From JALZMG01 sp963739975 (lineage in GTDB: Bacteria; Actinomycetota; Acidimicrobiia; Acidimicrobiales; Ilumatobacteraceae): 64,000 nt of DNA. The notes under the pieces were generated by a model. It saw nothing but the letters and a program-made list of their open reading frames with translations. It ran no database searches and was not told the origin of the DNA. How positions within the stretch are numbered: position 1 is the stretch's first letter; every line of letters starts with the position of its first letter. Shown here in pieces: positions 60,927 to 64,000 of the stretch. A program made the position numbers and the translations under genes. The stretch covers positions 334,974 through 398,973 of the forward strand of contig CAVUCK010000025.1 in assembly GCA_963739975.1 (NCBI GenBank), in the 5' to 3' direction.

Positions 60927-61181
60927 GTGCGCGACTTCACTGAAGCCGCAGAGCTTCTTGCCGGCTGTGGCCTAACGAGCCGGGCCTCGCCTTCCGACGA
61001 CCCCGATGTGGTCTACGTGAAGTACGTGACGGATCATGACGACCAGACGCTTCGAGCAAGCCAGGAGATGGTCATCATGGCTCGAGCAGTCGCCACGCTC
61101 GTGCGGAGACCGGCACTTGGCGGTTGGCGTGTACACGCCGTGGGCGAGTACCTCAAGCCGGAGCAGGTTCCACATGGCTGA
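60927..61181 (+). CDS. Hypothetical protein
   Basis: An 84-residue protein from GTG 60927: MRDFTEAAELLAGCGLTSRA, DVVYVKYVTDHDDQTLRASQ, RPALGGWRVHAVGEYLKPEQ. The composition is ordinary and acidic/basic residues are balanced, unlike the antisense frames around it, so it may be real. No family is recognised. There is no clear promoter or coupled neighbour. Confidence 0.45.
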   Translation: MRDFTEAAELLAGCGLTSRASPSDDPDVVYVKYVTDHDDQTLRASQEMVIMARAVATLVRRPALGGWRVHAVGEYLKPEQVPHG

Positions 61182-61607
61182 ACCGGCCGGTCAGGGGCGT
61201 CCGCCTCACGAAGGACCGTCCCTGAGATCCGACCGTCAGCGGCGCTGACCGGGGGAGCGCTCGACCCTCGTCGGGTCAGCGCGCGATGCGGGAAACGGAA
61301 CGATGCCCGGCGCCCATGGCAAGGTGCGAATCGCCTGTACGCCTGAGCAAGGCGCTGGTCCCGCTTACGTGGATCGGTGGCGGTCCCGACGACGGGACAT
61401 TGAGCGGCACGGGCAAGTGCCGTACGGGCGCATCCTGCCGTGTCCGGATAACCCGGCGACCGCGGCACTCGGGTGCCGGGGATAACGCCGGATATGCGAG
61501 CGCCTCGAGATGCGACGACATCACGACCTACCGAGGTGCATAGCTGACGTACTGTCGGATGATGGCTTCGAGGCCGCGGCCTACCGGGCAGGGCCGTGCT
61601 TCGGTGA
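61182..61607. other. Gene-poor stretch
   Basis: No supported gene or repeat. Open frames here are short and of unusual composition. Confidence 0.45.
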
Positions 61608-62065
61608 TCCGCATCGCCGTCGAGTGGCACCGCTCGCGGCGACGACCCCGGCGACATCGCTGATCGACTGGCGCCGCTTCATCCACGCAACAACACGTTT
61701 CCCGCCGAGGTGCTGCTCGAACTCGCCGCCGACGCCATCGAGTTCGCCGGCGCCAGCCGCGACTCGCCGATCGTGTTCGAAGGGATCCGTGAGCGATACC
61801 TGCCAGAGGCCGTGGCGCACACGTGGCGCAGCACCACAAGAGCAAGTTCGCCCTGCGCGCCGCGGCGATGTTGCGCGGCGGTGTCGATCCTGGCCTGCTT
61901 GATGAAGTCAGCTGGTGGCGCACGGATGACGTCTGGTTCTGGTCGTTGGAGGCCTTCATCGTGTACGTCCGGGTCGCGGCGGATCGAACCGGTGAGCCGA
62001 TCGAAATTGTCTGTCGTCGACTCGCCGAGCGCCGTCTCGTCGAGCTGGACGACGACGTCACGTAG
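61608..62065 (+). pseudogene. Unknown protein, N-terminally incomplete and frame-broken
   Basis: A continuous protein-like sequence begins without a start codon after an in-frame stop at about 61607: DDPGDIADRLAPLHPRNNTF, then EVLLELAADAIEFAGASRDS and FEGIRERYLPEAVAHTWR. A one-base break near 61828 leads to HHKSKFALRAAAMLRGGVDP, DEVSWWRTDDVWFWSLEAFI and a C-terminus at 62065. The Trp-rich WWRTDDVWFWSLEA motif is distinctive. I do not know the family. The missing start suggests another indel upstream or a truncated gene in the gene-poor tail. Confidence 0.5.
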
Positions 62066-62260
62066 CCGGCCGGCGCAATTCGGTCGTGCTGTTCGGTCCG
62101 CGGTTGCGGCGGCTGACAGCCGTCCGCGCCCACACGCCGTCATGGCGACGTAGCCGGTGACGCCGAACACCGACTCTGTGCAACTCGGCTCAGTAGTCCC
62201 CATCTGCCGGCTGACAGCGGTTCCGTCCTCACCTCCAGAGAACTCCGAAGGGCGCAGAGG

Positions 62261-62292
62261 AAGGGCGCCGGGCGTGAACGCCGGGCGCCCTT
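62261..62292 (-). terminator. Hairpin terminator of the BNR-repeat fragment
   Basis: A 15-bp arm AAGGGCGCCGGGCGT pairs with ACGCCGGGCGCCCTT with one mismatch, 16 bp beyond the stop of the minus-strand fragment. No T-run follows. Confidence 0.65.
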
Positions 62293-62307
62293 CACAACCG
62301 GTTGGGG

Positions 62308-62957
62308 CTACTGGCTCACCTCCCGGGTGACGATGTTGGCGGGATCGGTCGCCGTCGTCACGGTGAAGAACGGGAAGAACGCTGACCCGCTCTGTCCCAA
62401 GCCGACGTAGTCGCCCAGGAAGAACCCCGGGCCACGGGCGCCCGCCGGCTATGAACGGGGCATCGGTCACCGCGACCTCCTCATCCCAGCTCGCCGCCAC
62501 CGAGCAGTCCTCGGATGCGGCGTGGCAATGGGCAACGAACGCCTCAGTAGGAGTTGTCGTGCCGTGGTCGGCCGTGTTGCTCCGGAAGTCGTAGTACGAA
62601 ACACCCACGGTGCCGTCGTCGAGCACGTGGACCATCGGCGTGAACGCTTGTTCGTTCAGGTTGTTCGCCAGATCCGGCGTCTGGTTCACCTTGATCGGGG
62701 TCGACCAGGTCAGGCCACCATCGACGGACTGACTGAACGCGATGCTGGACCGGGGGCCGAACCGACTGTCTTGCCACACCAGATACACCGCGCCGGTGCT
62801 CCGGTCGACGGCGATTTCGGCGTTGATGTCCCCGGTGCGGTGGCTGGCCACGACGCCTGCGGGCAACGGCGAATCCGGGTCGATCACGATTCCCCGGAAG
62901 AACCTGTCGACGATGGTCTCCTGGCGGTCCCAGGTCGCGCCGTGGTCCGAGGACCCT
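62308..62957 (-). pseudogene. 3' fragment of a sialidase/BNR-repeat secreted protein
   Basis: C-terminal part of an exo-sialidase-like beta-propeller. An Asp-box SDHGATWDRQETIVDRFF opens the fragment, followed by INAEIAVDRSTGAVYLVWQD, another Asp-box SQSVDGGLTWSTPIKVNQ, VHVLDDGTVGVSYYDFRSN and the ending FFPFFTVTTATDPAN. A one-base break lies near 62445. The frame has no start: it begins directly at the stop codon of the DUF4333 lipoprotein gene, so the 5' part appears to have been deleted, joining it to that gene. Confidence 0.72.
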
Positions 62958-63263
62958 TCACTTCATCGGTTCGTCGTCGACCTGAATGTGGAAGTTGACA
63001 GTGTCACCGTCGACGGACCTCGTGGTGACGGTGACGCCGATCCGACTGTCGTCCTGCGCTGTCATTACGCAGCGGACCGATGAGTCGACCTCTGCCGGCA
63101 GATCCCCATCGCACTCGACCGACTTCGGTGTGCCTCCGGGTTCTGCGGCAAGGCCGTCCAACACCTTCTTCTCGACCTCGTCCTTGTCGACGCTGTCGCT
63201 GGACGAGCAGCTGGCGACGAAGGTCGCTGCGGCAAGGAAGGCAACGAGACGGGAGTGGGTCAT
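62958..63263 (-). CDS. DUF4333 lipoprotein
   Basis: A 101-residue lipoprotein. The signal MTHSRLVAFLAAATFVASCS has a VASC lipobox. The mature part KDEVEKKVLDGLAAEPGGTP, the pair of cysteines in ECDGDLPAEVDSSVRCVM and VTTRSVDGDTVNFHIQVDDE match DUF4333, a small secreted domain with one disulfide common in actinobacteria. The function is unknown. The stop codon marks the junction with a truncated BNR-repeat fragment downstream. Confidence 0.83.
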   Translation of the reverse strand: MTHSRLVAFLAAATFVASCSSSDSVDKDEVEKKVLDGLAAEPGGTPKSVECDGDLPAEVDSSVRCVMTAQDDSRIGVTVTTRSVDGDTVNFHIQVDDEPMK

Positions 63264-64000
63264 GCGCTCATCCTTGCCGAGCACGACCTCGGTGGACTGT
63301 CGACGCCGGCGACGCAACAGCGTCATGAAGGTTTGATAGCCGGCTGGGGGCACCGAACGCTCGCCCATAGAGGCTGTTGCGACTGTTACTAGAAGCCCGG
63401 GCTGAACCGACGCCAAGACAACCAGGTGGCGACGAACAATCGGGTGGTCCGCCGGTGTCCGGAGCCGTGATGGCTACCTCAGGGTCAGCTCGAGGAGCAC
63501 CCTCGCTGTCGGTCCGGACTGGATCGACCACCTCATCGTCTCGACCGGGGTCGGCCCACCCGTTCAGCGAGCTTCATCAGCACGTTCAGTTCCTCGTTGC
63601 CGCCGCCGACCGCGCCCGACTCATTCCCGTGGGGTCTGCGTGACGAAACGACGGCCACGACATGGTGCACCGTGGCGTCGAGGTGGCGAGTTGACCTCCA
63701 AACCCCCGAGGATGGTGGTCGAGACCAACACCGTTCGGCCAATGTCGTCGACAGGGACGGCGGCCGCACCTGCAGCCTTCGGAAGCGCGCGGATCCGTCG
63801 TTGGATGTGCGCGCTCGAGGACGCGCGGGTCCGGTCACCGGTGCGCGGAGTCGACCGACTCCGGGAATTCGCCCATGCACTCGGCCGCCCAGATCCCGCG
63901 CAATCGGGCGCGCGAGTGGACATCGCTCCGCGACGCTGACCGGCGTGAGGAACGGCACGTATCGGATACGGCGTGGGTTATGGTGCGGCGACTTATCGGA
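63264..64000. other. Right-end region without supported genes
   Basis: Short frames exist on both strands (for example 63640-63939 plus and 63621-63923 minus). None has convincing composition or motifs, and they overlap antisense to one another. Confidence 0.5.

Noticed and set aside
63533..63958. Overlapping ORFs on both strands at the right edge
   Set aside because: Arg/Pro-rich, mutually antisense, and with no motif. I cannot support either as a gene.

Overview
The window is very GC-rich bacterial DNA with dense coding, many GTG/TTG starts and 4-bp ATGA/GTGA stop-start overlaps. It carries an actinobacterial gene repertoire: polyprenol-phosphate mannose synthase, F420/flavin LLM oxidoreductase, a PPK2-type polyphosphate kinase, lipoproteins with Thr/Glu-rich linkers, and a DUF512 protein beside Der. 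Many genes have a TANNNT box only 6-10 nt before the start codon, which fits leaderless mRNAs. Together this suggests an actinomycete, most likely an uncultured or little-studied Acidimicrobiia. The class is an inference; no rRNA gene is present.

Layout. 1-3.7 kb: a minus-strand operon of two NAD-dependent epimerase/3beta-HSD-like enzymes, a GMC oxidoreductase and a small partner. 3.9-8.1 kb: envelope glycosylation (GT4, polyprenol-phosphate mannose synthase, GT2, PIG-V-like mannosyltransferase). 8.1-11.1 kb: DNA repair (AlkA-like glycosylase, DinB) and an aldo/keto reductase. 11.2-17.4 kb: a complete oligopeptide ABC importer. 17.5-18.3 kb: PPK2. 18.4-29.4 kb: a nitrogen-heterocycle salvage/catabolism neighbourhood (three-subunit molybdenum hydroxylase, phosphoribosyltransferase, creatininase, M20 carbamoylase-type hydrolase, cytosine-deaminase-like amidohydrolase, LLM monooxygenase) with a hemerythrin and a site-2 protease between. 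29.4-47.6 kb: housekeeping and acyl/aldehyde metabolism (TMEM175, Nei, GGT, ACT, GDPD, ALDH, ATP-grasp, acyl-CoA synthetase, SirB1-like, acyl-CoA dehydrogenase, IspH, DUF512, Der, M28 peptidase, SDR).

47.7-54.3 kb: tRNA-Pro(GGG) followed by a tyrosine integrase, a DUF4258/DUF2283 pair, an iteron and DnaA-box region, two HTH proteins and a MobF relaxase-helicase. This looks like an integrative mobilizable element inserted at the tRNA. 54.6-64 kb: a secreted LVIVD/PA protein, a degenerate sigma/anti-sigma pair, lipoproteins, and a gene-poor tail with fragments.

Two features stand out. First, nearly every longer intergenic gap is filled by nested inverted repeats belonging to several distinct families (CATCCGAGTGTTT, TTCTGGCCGTCGCAA, GAGCGAACAG, CTGGGCGCGGA). 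Second, a short repeat built on GCGTTCCCCGG lies four times directly in front of a gene. Each time it creates a micro-ORF that ends on, or 3 nt before, the start codon of that gene.

Roughly thirty single-base frame disruptions affect otherwise well-conserved genes. Most are probably assembly or base-calling indels. These genes are annotated as whole loci with the break positions noted.
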